64,000 nucleotides of DNA from SZUA-584 sp040768905. GTDB taxonomy: Bacteria; Bacillota; Clostridia; Christensenellales; SZUA-584. Shown here one piece after another: positions 50,749 to 59,176 of this stretch. Under the pieces are notes generated by a model, which did no database searches, had not been told where the DNA came from, and was given only the letters and a program-made list of their open reading frames with translations. The DNA is taken from the NCBI GenBank assembly GCA_040768905.1, contig JAXGMA010000001.1, forward strand, positions 2,410,582 to 2,474,581, given 5' to 3'. The translations under genes were made by a program, and so were the position numbers. The first letter of the stretch is position 1, and the number at the start of each line of letters is the position of its first letter.

Positions 50749-53070
50749 ATGTCATCTGAGGCAATACCGGCAAAGGAGCACCCCTTCGCGCTTTTGCGAA
50801 GATTTCAGTTGTGCCATATGGATGTTTTTAGAAAAACCGCATACGTCCTTTTGTTCATGCTTGCGGGGTTTGCGCTTGCGCGTACGCAGCTTATTTTACA
50901 GATGTCGCCATTTGGGCCGGCATTTGTTGCGGCCTGTTTCTTTTCACGCCGTTCTGAATCACTGTTTGCGGCCGCCGCTGTGTGTATTGGCGCGCTTTTA
51001 GTGCCTCAGAATACGCTTTTTGTCGTGACAGTGACGCTTCTTTTGTGCGCCGCGCTGATTGCGGTCGGGCAGAACAGGCAAAAAAGATGGGTGGTGCTGA
51101 TGTCCATGGCCTGCGCTTATATTGTCGGTGCAGCCGTATTTAAGACAGCAAGCCTTGCAACCTATTTACCTGCGCTTATAGAATGCCTCGTGTCAATGGT
51201 GATATTTTATGTTCTGAGCACATTGATCGACATAGGAGCACGCGGCTCAAGACGCAGCCTTTTTTCGGCCGAGGAGACAATCTGTCTGGCACTGGGCGCA
51301 CTGGTGCTTGTTTGCATGCTGGGGCCGATCAATATCTGGGGCGTTTATATTGCGTATATCGCCGCGCAGCTGATGGTGCTCTTTGCGGCATATGCGGGCG
51401 GCACAGCGCTGGGCGCGGGCGTTGGGCTTGCGCTGGGGCTGGCGCTGTTTCTGAGCGTTTCGGCGGAGGCTGCCGCGATCGGCATGATTGGGCTTGCCGG
51501 CATGCTCGCCGGCACAATACGAAAACTCGGCAGGCTATGCAGCGCAGCCTGCTTTATTCTTGCCAATCTGCTGTTTATCGCGGCATTCTATACTGTGTCC
51601 GTATGGTATCTAGTACTGATTGAATCCGGAGCCGCCGCGCTGATTTTTGTTTTATTGCCCCGCCGAATTTTTTTGTTCGCCGGACGTTTTATAGATATAA
51701 AGACACGGCATGAATTTGAGTACAATCTGCACATACGGCGGCTCAAAGAGCTCACAGCGGGCCGGCTTGAGGAAGTCTCCAAGGTTTTTGTACAGACAGG
51801 CGATATGTTTGCGAGGCAGTCGTGCAGCAAAGTGCCGGGCAATGCCCATATCTATGGCGCGCTTTCAGCCATTGCAGAGACCACATGCAATAGCTGCGTG
51901 TTCAAAAAAAGCTGCTGGGACAGGGATTTTCTTGCCACATACAGTTTTTTCACTCAGCTTTTTGTGACTTTCGAAAGAGACGGGCGAATAGAGCTCTCTG
52001 AGGCTGCTCCGGCCTTTGCAAAAAAATGCTTTAACATCAAAGGCGTTTTAGCCACTGCACAAAGTGTCTTTGCTGCCAGCCTTTTAAACTCAAAATGGCA
52101 AAAAAAGATTGACGATATCTGTGCCATTACTGGGCAGCAGCTCAAAGGTGTGGCGCGCGTGGTCACAGACCTTGGTTGTGAGATAGACACAGGCATCAAA
52201 TTTCTGCCCGCTGTTGAGGAACGGGTGGCCTGCGCGCTGGATGCCATGAATATGCACGTCAAAGAGGTTTGCGCTCAAACCATGGGAGGGGGTATGGTCA
52301 TCGGCATCAAGATGCGCGGCAACGGTGTGCAGGGCATCAATCTCGAACGCGCTGTCAGCGGTGCCTGCGGCGTGACTATGAAGAAGATGGCTGAAGAAGA
52401 GGGGCATGCGCCTTACAAAGTGCTGAAGTTCGAGCAGGCATGTAAATTTTGTGTAGAAACAGGCGCAGCGTCTGCGGCCAAATCAGAGATTTCGGGTGAC
52501 AGTTTTTTTTACAGCACGCTCAATTGCGGCCGCTATCTGGTGGTGCTTTGCGACGGTATGGGAAGCGGGGAAGCCGCGCGTCGGGAGAGCAGCACTGCTG
52601 TATCGCTGATAGAAAATTTTTTCCGTGCGGGGTTTGACGATAAGGTGGTTTTTGAGATCATCAACAAGATACTGATGCTGCGCGGAAATAGTGACGTTTT
52701 TTCCACGGTGGATCTTTGTGTTTTAGATTGCAAAACAGGAGAAGCCAGATTCACAAAAACAGGCGCAGAATGTGCGTATATCCTCAATGAGGAAGGCGTG
52801 GCGGCTGTCAGTTCGGGGGCGTTGCCGATAGGGATCGTGGAGGAAGTGATGCCAAGGAACACATCTATGACCTTGATGGAAAAAGACATGGTCGTGATGC
52901 TCAGCGACGGTGTGGCAGATGGCATTAGTGGAGACCCTGTTAAATGGTTCGCGGATATACCAAAAGATAATGCACAGCAGACTGCAGACGCCATTCTTGA
53001 AAAGGCACTTGCCGGGGGCGCGCCGCCTGATGACATGACGGTGCTGGTCAGTCTTGTGGCAAAGGCGTAA
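50749..53070 (+). CDS. spoIIE: Stage II sporulation protein E
   Basis: A 773-residue membrane phosphatase. About ten helices in residues 30-320, a central region with cysteines (CNSCVFKKSCW), then a PP2C phosphatase domain with LCDGMGSGEAARRESS, VDLCVLDCKTGEARF and DGVADGI plus DDMTVLV. It dephosphorylates SpoIIAA to release sigma-F in the forespore and helps polar septation. ATG 50749 is preferred, with GGAG 11 bases upstream; GTG 50737 is possible. Its 3' end overlaps the convergent YibE/F gene by 23 bases. Confidence 0.95.
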   Translation: MSSEAIPAKEHPFALLRRFQLCHMDVFRKTAYVLLFMLAGFALARTQLILQMSPFGPAFVAACFFSRRSESLFAAAAVCIGALLVPQNTLFVVTVTLLLCAALIAVGQNRQKRWVVLMSMACAYIVGAAVFKTASLATYLPALIECLVSMVIFYVLSTLIDIGARGSRRSLFSAEETICLALGALVLVCMLGPINIWGVYIAYIAAQLMVLFAAYAGGTALGAGVGLALGLALFLSVSAEAAAIGMIGLAGMLAGTIRKLGRLCSAACFILANLLFIAAFYTVSVWYLVLIESGAAALIFVLLPRRIFLFAGRFIDIKTRHEFEYNLHIRRLKELTAGRLEEVSKVFVQTGDMFARQSCSKVPGNAHIYGALSAIAETTCNSCVFKKSCWDRDFLATYSFFTQLFVTFERDGRIELSEAAPAFAKKCFNIKGVLATAQSVFAASLLNSKWQKKIDDICAITGQQLKGVARVVTDLGCEIDTGIKFLPAVEERVACALDAMNMHVKEVCAQTMGGGMVIGIKMRGNGVQGINLERAVSGACGVTMKKMAEEEGHAPYKVLKFEQACKFCVETGAASAAKSEISGDSFFYSTLNCGRYLVVLCDGMGSGEAARRESSTAVSLIENFFRAGFDDKVVFEIINKILMLRGNSDVFSTVDLCVLDCKTGEARFTKTGAECAYILNEEGVAAVSSGALPIGIVEEVMPRNTSMTLMEKDMVVMLSDGVADGISGDPVKWFADIPKDNAQQTADAILEKALAGGAPPDDMTVLVSLVAKA

Positions 53071-54157
53071 CTGCATCAGCAGGGGTTCTTAAGTCAGGAT
53101 CGCCGCCTCCGGTATGCACAGTAATCCTATGCGCCGAAATAAAAGCGGTCAGCGGTATCGTCATGACCATGCCGATGCTGCCGCATAGCGATTTTGCGAC
53201 TTTTATCAGAATAAAGCCCTTGTTAAGCATGTCCGCATACGAGACACCGTACACCTGCCACGCGACCATCATCATGATGGTGCCGCCGGTATAAGCGAGG
53301 ATCAGTGTGTTGGCCATTGTGCCGATGAGATCCCGCCCCACGCGCATGCCGGCGTGCAGCAGCTTGCTGCGGCTGATCTGCGGATCGATCGTATGCATTT
53401 CGTTGACGGCTGAAGATATGGACATCCCGACATCCATGACAGCTCCGATACAGCCGATGAGTATGCCTGCCGTGAGTATGCCCTGATAGTTGAAAACCAC
53501 ATCTGTTTCAATGATCATGAGCATCTCTACCGTCGGAGTATCGATGCCCGATATGCGCATAAGCGCACTGAATACAAGCGTGACCACTGTCGCGCAAAAA
53601 AGCCCGCCCGCTGTGCCGAGAATGGCAGAGAGCGATTTTTTGTTGAAACTGCCGACGCTTAAAAGCGTGAACACTGTGACGATGATGCAAACGAGCATAG
53701 CGGCGATGATCGGATTGTAGCCAAGCGCGAGCAGCGGCACAAGCACGAAAACAACCGCGCTAATGGTAAAGACCAGTGCGAGTATTGTTTTTATGCTTTT
53801 GCGCCCGCTGACCAACGCCAAAAGAACGACAAACAAGACGGCCAGTATCAACGCATACGGTGCGCGCACGAGCGTATGCACACTGACGTAATCCACATCG
53901 CCTGCCTCGGTGAAGACCACAAAAGCCTCAACCGTATCTCCGACGCGGTAAAGTGCGAGCTCCGGGTAGTTCATCGCGTCAATAAAGACTTCTGATTCAA
54001 CGATATTTCCTTCAAGCGGGCCGTCAAGCATTTTAAGTGTCAGATGCTGCATACGGTAATACTTGCCTGCGGCCTCGTCATGATAAGATTCGTCGATGAG
54101 CGACTGTACGTGGGCTTTGTAGATCGGGTCATCGCTATGATGCGCTGCGCAGCCCAA
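53048..54157 (-). CDS. YibE/F-family membrane protein, main reading frame
   Basis: A 369-residue frame matching the YibE/F-like family of unknown function: an extracytoplasmic N-terminal domain of about 95 residues, then roughly seven helices with ETDVVFNYQGILTAGILIG, GCIGAVMDVGMSISSAVNEM and RVGRDLIGTMANTLILAY. It starts only at a TTG with no ribosome site. The proper signal peptide lies just upstream in another frame (54135-54209), separated by a 5-base homopolymer. The intact gene would be 53048-54209. It overlaps spoIIE by 23 bases at the 3' end. Confidence 0.8.
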   Translation of the reverse strand: MGCAAHHSDDPIYKAHVQSLIDESYHDEAAGKYYRMQHLTLKMLDGPLEGNIVESEVFIDAMNYPELALYRVGDTVEAFVVFTEAGDVDYVSVHTLVRAPYALILAVLFVVLLALVSGRKSIKTILALVFTISAVVFVLVPLLALGYNPIIAAMLVCIIVTVFTLLSVGSFNKKSLSAILGTAGGLFCATVVTLVFSALMRISGIDTPTVEMLMIIETDVVFNYQGILTAGILIGCIGAVMDVGMSISSAVNEMHTIDPQISRSKLLHAGMRVGRDLIGTMANTLILAYTGGTIMMMVAWQVYGVSYADMLNKGFILIKVAKSLCGSIGMVMTIPLTAFISAHRITVHTGGGDPDLRTPADAVTPLPQD

Positions 54158-54209
54158 AAAGCGTCAGCATCAAAAGGGCCATCACTGCGATCAACAGGAG
54201 TATTTTCAT
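54135..54209 (-). other. Out-of-frame signal-peptide fragment of the YibE/F gene
   Basis: ATG 54209, with GGAG 9 bases upstream, encodes MKILLLIAVMALLMLTLFG and soon stops. Deleting one base from the T5 run (A5 at 54156-54160 on the plus strand) joins it to the main frame. The result, MLTLLGCAAHH, contains a perfect lipobox (LLGC). This indicates a frameshift mutation, a sequence error or slippage. Confidence 0.7.
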
Positions 54210-54297
54210 AAGCTGCCGTCTCCAAAATATTTGGCCATAACTATAACACGCAAGCGGGAAAAAGAAAACCGCAAATCGCGGATCAAATCATGCTAAT

Positions 54298-54975
54298 TTA
54301 TTGGTGGGCATGTTTTTTGCCATATGGGCATACGCTCATGCAGATACCGCAGACGGCACCGCGCCCGACCATGGCAAACTTCTCTTTCATATAATGCGAG
54401 CACAATGCCGCGTCAATAAGGCTTTCGCGGCTGCATCCGGCGACAAAACTGTGGCCCGTGATCGCGCCGCACGGACATGCATGCACGCAGGCTGTGCAGC
54501 TGCCGCATGTGCTCTTTTGTATCCGGCCGGTTGGCAGGGGCAGGTCTGTAAGCACAGTTGCCAAACGGACGCGCGGCCCGTATTGATGCGAAACAAACAG
54601 CGCGCTTTTGCCGATAAATCCAAGCCCTGCTAAGTTCGCCGCAGTTTTATGCGCAAAATCGCCCGCTATGGCCTGCTCGTTGGTCGTCTGGGACGCGGGG
54701 ATCGCCAGCGCTCTTAATCCATAGCTCTGCAGTTTGGCCGCGCATGCAAAAGAGATCCGGTCAAGATAGGCATTCGCCGTGCGGTAGTGGTGAAAATACA
54801 GCTTCGTGGGGCCGTTTTCCACTTCGTCGAGCACAGAATCCGAGAGCCGAACGCCGATGGTCAGTGCATATGGAGTGCGTGAAAATCTTTCCGGCACATG
54901 GTCTTTGACATCAGATGTGCCGAAAATATCAGCGCCCATATCACGCGCAAGCTGCTCTATAGTTTTTATTTTCAT
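54298..54975 (-). CDS. QueG-like protein with a double 4Fe-4S ferredoxin domain
   Basis: A 225-residue protein. The C-terminal part carries two ferredoxin motifs, CGSCTACVHACPCGAI and CGICMSVCPYGKKH, arranged as in epoxyqueuosine reductase QueG. The N-terminal part (YALTIGVRLSD, FHHYRTANAYLD) is a short version of the corrinoid-protein-like domain. It is shorter than QueG (about 380) and has lost the C-terminal HEAT-like part, so it belongs to the short uncharacterised relatives. ATG 54975 follows GAGG by 5 bases. Confidence 0.85.
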   Translation of the reverse strand: MKIKTIEQLARDMGADIFGTSDVKDHVPERFSRTPYALTIGVRLSDSVLDEVENGPTKLYFHHYRTANAYLDRISFACAAKLQSYGLRALAIPASQTTNEQAIAGDFAHKTAANLAGLGFIGKSALFVSHQYGPRVRLATVLTDLPLPTGRIQKSTCGSCTACVHACPCGAITGHSFVAGCSRESLIDAALCSHYMKEKFAMVGRGAVCGICMSVCPYGKKHAHQ

Positions 54976-55042
54976 AGCGCCCTCAACATATAGTAGTGTA
55001 TTTTTTAAGAATACCATATTTGCTGTACTATCGCAAAAAATG

Positions 55043-55051
55043 TGGTATAAT
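55043..55051 (+). promoter_or_regulatory. Extended -10 promoter of the DUF4364 gene
   Basis: TGGTATAAT lies 31 bases before the start codon. No clear -35 is visible. Confidence 0.55.
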
Positions 55052-55082
55052 AATTAAAAGAAATCTTGCGATGGAGGCAACC

Positions 55083-55601
55083 ATGCAGATCAAAGCGATT
55101 GCGCAAAATAAGCTGCTTATACTATATCTGCTCAAAACCATCGGCATGCAGCTTTCTGAGCTGCAGATTTTGCGTATCGTTTCAGAAAACGGCTGGCTCA
55201 ATTATTTTGATTTGAAGGAATGCATGTTCGAACTGATCGAAAGCCGGTTGATCGAGCAGCGTGAAACGCCCGGCGGTGTGTTTTATGCGATCACCGAACA
55301 AGGCTGTTCAACGGTTTTTTATCTCGAAAAAGAGCTCCCTGCATCTGTACGCAAGGCCATCGATGAATACTGCGAAAAGAGCCGAGAAGAGCTGCGCCTT
55401 GAGACGGAGCTTGTGGCAGACTACATTAAAATTGACGAAGGCGAATACAAGGTCATGCTCAAAGTGCTGGAAAACCAGGTGCCGGTCTTTGAACTCAGCC
55501 TGATGACATACTCTCAAGCCTCCGCAGAATCGTTTATCAGCAAGTGGAAAACGACCGCGCCGAAAATATATAAAGTCACCTACGACAGCCTTTCAGATTA
55601 A
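55083..55601 (+). CDS. DUF4364-family protein
   Basis: A 172-residue protein of the DUF4364 family, which looks like a PadR/winged-helix DNA-binding fold: KLLILYLLKTIGMQLSELQI, WLNYFDLKECMFEL, ESRLIEQRE and ITEQGCSTVFYLEKELP. The C-terminal half is a mixed alpha/beta domain. Widespread in Clostridia, function unknown; a transcription regulator is likely. ATG 55083 follows GGAGG by 5 bases; an in-frame ATG at 55071 overlaps that site. Confidence 0.82.
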   Translation: MQIKAIAQNKLLILYLLKTIGMQLSELQILRIVSENGWLNYFDLKECMFELIESRLIEQRETPGGVFYAITEQGCSTVFYLEKELPASVRKAIDEYCEKSREELRLETELVADYIKIDEGEYKVMLKVLENQVPVFELSLMTYSQASAESFISKWKTTAPKIYKVTYDSLSD

Positions 55602-55607
55602 AAAAGC

Positions 55608-55636
55608 TTGTCTTTTAACATGCATTGTGATATTAT
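55608..55636 (+). promoter_or_regulatory. Promoter of the TM1266 leader and operon
   Basis: TTGTCT (55608-55613), a 17-base spacer and TATTAT (55631-55636). Transcription should begin near 55643, about 200 bases before the first start codon. Confidence 0.65.
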
Positions 55637-55642
55637 TCACTA

Positions 55643-55797
55643 AAGATGGATGCGAGAACGGTGTTCTTTTGTCCGTCCGGAAAAAAACTGTTCTGACGGT
55701 GCAGACTTAAAAGTGTCTTAACCGGAAGGTGTGTAGTCAAGCGTATCACGGCGTTCTTCTCCGTTGCTGTCGACCTGCCTTTCGGGCAGGTTTTTTG
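55643..55797 (+). ncRNA. Structured leader RNA ending in a terminator, candidate riboswitch or attenuator
   Basis: Between the promoter and the TM1266-family gene lie several possible hairpins: AGAAC/GTTCT, CCGTC/GACGG, AGAC/GTCT and ACGG/CCGT. They are followed by the intrinsic terminator at 55773. This is the layout of transcription attenuation by a ligand or protein. It does not match any riboswitch consensus I can recall (TPP, FMN, SAM, cobalamin, glycine, THF and others compared). Confidence 0.45.
55773..55797 (+). terminator. Terminator inside the TM1266 leader
   Basis: ACCTGCC (55773-55779) pairs with GGCAGGT (55785-55791) around TTTCG, followed by TTTTTTG. It lies 50 bases before the start codon of the TM1266 gene, after its own promoter, so transcription of the operon must read through it. 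Confidence 0.85.
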
Positions 55798-55846
55798 TTT
55801 TTTACCAAAGATATTTTTTGGCACCGATCTTTGACGGGAGGTTTTT

Positions 55847-56098
55847 ATGAAACGCATTGCAGTGATCAGCGCGATACTCGAAAACCCGCAGCGCACACAG
55901 GAAAAGTTCAATACGCTTGTAGCGGGGTTCAAGGGGCTTATCAAAGGACGGATGGGGTTGCCGATGCCTGAACATGGCGCGACCGTTATCGTCATCATAT
56001 TAGCGGGTGAGCCCGATGACATCAACAACCTCACGGGAAAGCTTGGACTGCTGCCGGATGTGCAGGTAAAAACATCGATATCCAGAAAAGCGTTATAA
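55847..56098 (+). CDS. TM1266-family putative iron-only hydrogenase system regulator
   Basis: An 83-residue ferredoxin-like (ACT-like) protein matching the TM1266 family: RIAVISAILENPQRTQEKFN, IKGRMGLPMPEHG, NNLTGKLGLLPDVQVKT. The family is named for its association with iron-only hydrogenase maturation genes, but the biochemical role is unproven. GGGAGG precedes the ATG. A substrate-binding lipoprotein gene follows 32 bases later. No hydrogenase gene is in this window. Confidence 0.88.
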   Translation: MKRIAVISAILENPQRTQEKFNTLVAGFKGLIKGRMGLPMPEHGATVIVIILAGEPDDINNLTGKLGLLPDVQVKTSISRKAL

Positions 56099-56130
56099 AA
56101 AGATACAATTTATAAATGGAGGAAGATGCA

Positions 56131-57078
56131 ATGAAAAAAACAGTGATTATTGTACTGGCTGTACTGATGGTTGCGGCTTTGCTTGCGGCCTGCGGCAGCC
56201 CGGCAGCACAGCCTGGTGTGCCCGTCGCAGTGGCAACGCTGGCCGGCCCAACCGGAATGGGGATGGTAGCACTTTTTGACGATCCGACTTATGACATCAG
56301 CCTATTGACCACGCCCGATCAGATCAGCCCCAAAATCATCAACGGGGAATTGGATGTTGCTGCCGTGCCTTCCAATCTGGCGGCGGTGCTCTACAACAAG
56401 ATGCAAGGAGGACTGCACATCGTTGCGGTCAATACGATGGGCGTGCTGTATATCGTTGAGAACGGCGACACCGTGAGCCGCATAGAGGATCTGGCGGGCA
56501 AAACGATTTATGCCACAGGCCAGGGTTCTACGCCGGAATATGCGCTTGAAAAAATACTAACAGAAAACGGCGTTGAAGGCGTGAGCGTCGAATATATGGG
56601 CGCACACGCCGATCTTGCCAATGCGGTCGCTTCCGGTGAAGTTGCGCTGGCGCTGCTGCCAGAACCTTTTGTCTCGACGGTACTCGCAAAGAACGCCGAT
56701 GTGGCTGTGAAAATAGACATCAACGATGAATGGAAAAAAATATTCGGGCCGGAGGCAGGTATGCCTATGGGTGTCACCATCGTCAGTGAAAAGTTCGCGG
56801 CGGACAAAGCGGCCATGGACCGCCTGATTAAAGATTATGCTGCATCGGTGCAGTATGTTGCGGCTGACCCGGACAGCGCTTCCAAGGCCATTGCTGACAG
56901 ACAAATCGTCGGTAGCCCGGCGATCGCCAAAGCCGCGATACCGCGCTGCGGCATTTCTTTCATCACCGGGGAGCAAAGCAAAGCCATTCTCAAGGATTAT
57001 TTTGCGGTGATGAAAGAGAGCAATCCGGCATCTTTGGGCGGCGCGATACCTGATGATGCTATCTTTTATTTGCCGTAA
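56131..57078 (+). CDS. ABC-type substrate-binding lipoprotein (NMT1/SsuA-like)
   Basis: A 315-residue lipoprotein with signal peptide and lipobox (LLAACG) and a periplasmic-binding fold of the NMT1/SsuA/thiamine-precursor type: ATLAGPTGMGMVALF, NGELDVAAVPSNLAAVLYNK, LAGKTIYATGQGSTPEYAL and GEVALALLPEPF. The ligand may be a small sulfonate, nitrate or thiamine precursor. The permease and ATPase that usually complete the transporter are missing; a terminator follows immediately. ATG 56131 is 8 bases after GGAGG. Confidence 0.88.
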   Translation: MKKTVIIVLAVLMVAALLAACGSPAAQPGVPVAVATLAGPTGMGMVALFDDPTYDISLLTTPDQISPKIINGELDVAAVPSNLAAVLYNKMQGGLHIVAVNTMGVLYIVENGDTVSRIEDLAGKTIYATGQGSTPEYALEKILTENGVEGVSVEYMGAHADLANAVASGEVALALLPEPFVSTVLAKNADVAVKIDINDEWKKIFGPEAGMPMGVTIVSEKFAADKAAMDRLIKDYAASVQYVAADPDSASKAIADRQIVGSPAIAKAAIPRCGISFITGEQSKAILKDYFAVMKESNPASLGGAIPDDAIFYLP

Positions 57079-57101
57079 CGGAAATGCGGAAAATTATTGA
57101 T

Positions 57102-57133
57102 GAGCCGGATGTCTTTTCCGGCTCTTTTATTTT
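57102..57133 (+). terminator. Terminator of the TM1266 operon
   Basis: GAGCCGGA pairs with TCCGGCTC, followed by TTTTATTTTTTTT. A strong terminator right after the substrate-binding protein, confirming that no transporter genes belong to the operon. Confidence 0.9.
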
Positions 57134-57172
57134 TTTTATTTGGCTTTACAGATACGCACAGCCTTGTCTGAA

Positions 57173-57201
57173 TTGACTTTTCAGTACTGTTGCTATAAAA
57201 T
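57173..57201 (+). promoter_or_regulatory. Promoter of the surface-protein gene
   Basis: TTGACT (57173-57178), a 17-base spacer and TAAAAT (57196-57201). Confidence 0.65.
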
Positions 57202-57256
57202 ATAGTGATTCAAAATTCAGGGACACTTGTGTTTTGCTTCAAAGGAGGAAAATGTT

Positions 57257-58831
57257 TTGAGGAAACATATTGCGATATTTTTAACAGCTGTTATGCTGCT
57301 TATGGTTTTTTTCAGTTTTGGCACCACCGCGCGCGCAGCCAATGTCACATTTAACATCACCCCGGAACCAAGCGAGATGGTCAGCGGTGGCAATGTCACG
57401 TTTGTTTTTAATGTCACCAGCGATACGGCTTACCCTGACTGCAAGATCTTTTACAACAATTCTCCGGTATCCGGCGGTTCGATCGGAAATCTGATCCCTG
57501 GCACGCCGGTCGAGAGCTCGTTTGTCATGAACGTCACTGACAGCATGCTCGGCAATGATCTCACATTCGAAGTAAGATCCGAAGACTCAGCTGTGATCGC
57601 TTCAGAAAAGGTAAAAGTCAACAAAAAGACGCTTTCGATCGTTCTTGGTGCGACAGTCACGCCCAGCCGTACGCTCGCAAGTGCGGGAGACACGGTACAG
57701 CTCAATGTGACGGTCCAGAACCAGGGCGAAACGACGCTCACAGATATCACAGTGAGGGCATCGGGCATCGCGAGCGATGCACTTGCAACGCCATTTCAGT
57801 TAAACCCGGGCCAAAGCAAAAGCTTTACCCATAACTATAGGATGGAATCGAGAGACATCTCGTTCACACCAACCATTGACTACAAGGCGAACGGCGCATC
57901 ACAGCCAAGAAAGTCACTTGATCCTATCACCATCACATTGGAATCTCGTCAGGTATCGGCCGTCGCTGAAGTGGACAAGCCCAACCCGCTTTTCGGCGAA
58001 GAAGTGACACTGAAGCTCACACTGACAAACAGCGGAAACGTGTCTTATACCAATATCAACGTGATGATGAATGGCGAGGGCGTCAGCTTTCCTTCTCGGC
58101 TGAAGGCTGGAGATACAGCTTCGCAGGAATATAAACGCTCTTTCCAGATGACCACTGAGGTTGTGTTTACTGTCACACTCAGAGACCATACGGGCCAGGA
58201 CAGATTTATTGATTCGAATAAGGTCACCATCCGGCTGCCTGTAGATCCGGATGACATCGAGCAGAATGTGCTTTTCAGCATGAGCGCAGACCGCACGGAA
58301 TTAAGCTCGGCGGGTGTTGTCAATTTCAGCGGTTTTGTCAACAACAATTCTGAGTATACTTTATCAGCAATCCGTGTGGACGAGGCGGGCTTTGGAAACA
58401 TTTTCAGCGCGAATGAGCTGGTGCCTGGGCAGAGGCTTAACATAGAATGGTCTCCCGACATCAATGAAACGACCACATATGATTTTGTGTTGACGCTGAC
58501 GGATGCGGACGGAAACCCTTATACTTACAGAGCTGATCCCATTGCTGTCACAATATTGTCGGCTGAAGAAACGCCGGATTTTGATGAAGCTGCGGGGCTT
58601 GATCCCGATGATGCCCGCGACGGACTGGGCACAGCGGGCATACTTATGATCATAGCGGGGGTTTTGGTGCTGCTGATCATCGGCGTCGGCATCGTGTTGT
58701 TTACAATGTGGAAGAAGGGACAGGGGCCGAAGGGAAAAACGAGAAAGGCGCCGCCGGGCAGGAAACGGCCGCAGCCGCCGAAAGGCAGAAGCACGAATCC
58801 AAAAAGCTATCGAGACAGAAACAATTTTTAA
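57257..58831 (+). CDS. Cell-surface protein with CARDB-like repeats and a C-terminal membrane anchor
   Basis: A 524-residue exported protein: signal peptide (residues 1-28, ending ARAAN), then three or four beta-rich domains of about 100 residues with the CARDB/DUF11-like pattern (GDTVQLNVTVQNQGETTLTD, FGEEVTLKLTLTNSGNVSYT), a linker rich in Asp and Glu, one membrane helix at about 460-482, and a basic cytosolic tail rich in Lys, Pro and Arg. The start is TTG 57257, 9 bases after AAAGGAGG. Probably an adhesive or structural surface protein; no enzymatic motif is seen. Confidence 0.8.
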   Translation: MRKHIAIFLTAVMLLMVFFSFGTTARAANVTFNITPEPSEMVSGGNVTFVFNVTSDTAYPDCKIFYNNSPVSGGSIGNLIPGTPVESSFVMNVTDSMLGNDLTFEVRSEDSAVIASEKVKVNKKTLSIVLGATVTPSRTLASAGDTVQLNVTVQNQGETTLTDITVRASGIASDALATPFQLNPGQSKSFTHNYRMESRDISFTPTIDYKANGASQPRKSLDPITITLESRQVSAVAEVDKPNPLFGEEVTLKLTLTNSGNVSYTNINVMMNGEGVSFPSRLKAGDTASQEYKRSFQMTTEVVFTVTLRDHTGQDRFIDSNKVTIRLPVDPDDIEQNVLFSMSADRTELSSAGVVNFSGFVNNNSEYTLSAIRVDEAGFGNIFSANELVPGQRLNIEWSPDINETTTYDFVLTLTDADGNPYTYRADPIAVTILSAEETPDFDEAAGLDPDDARDGLGTAGILMIIAGVLVLLIIGVGIVLFTMWKKGQGPKGKTRKAPPGRKRPQPPKGRSTNPKSYRDRNNF

Positions 58832-58846
58832 CCCGATATAAAACTG

Positions 58847-58875
58847 CGCCTCCCGGAAAGCCGGGGGGCGTTTTT
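58847..58875 (+). terminator. Terminator of the surface-protein gene
   Basis: CGCCTCCCGG pairs with CCGGGGGGCG (one G-U) around AAAG, with TTTTT after it. Confidence 0.9.
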
Positions 58876-59176
58876 AGATTATTGCGGCAGAAATAAGAAT
58901 CATAAACCAGCGGACATCGTGTTTTTCGAAGCGGGTCCTACATATTTATAAATGCAATATTCATAGGTGTGTTCGGGAAGTTATCCACCAAAAGATGTGG
59001 ATAAACCGCGTTTTTTGGTGGACAAGTATGAAAAAAACAAACGGACTGCCCATACCTTCCGTGGAAATCAAGAAAACAGGAAAACAAAAACGCGCGAAAA
59101 CCATGTGGATAAAAGCTTGAAAAAAACCTTGGGAAACAAAAAAGAGTGCACATTCTGCACCCCGAATTGATCTGTA
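58876..59176. other. Gene-free stretch
   Basis: About 300 bases between two convergent genes. It holds the second DnaA-box cluster (listed separately) and is AT-rich in its second half. No reading frame with a ribosome site and no second terminator for the minus-strand gene were seen. Confidence 0.5.
58981..59112. promoter_or_regulatory. Second cluster of DnaA boxes
   Basis: TTATCCACC (58981-58989, one mismatch) faces TGTGGATAA (58996-59004, perfect inverted box); GGTGGACAA (59017-59025, two mismatches) follows, and a third, perfect inverted box TGTGGATAA lies at 59104-59112. The region between two convergent genes carries no reading frame. Likely a DnaA-binding or titration site. Confidence 0.45.
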
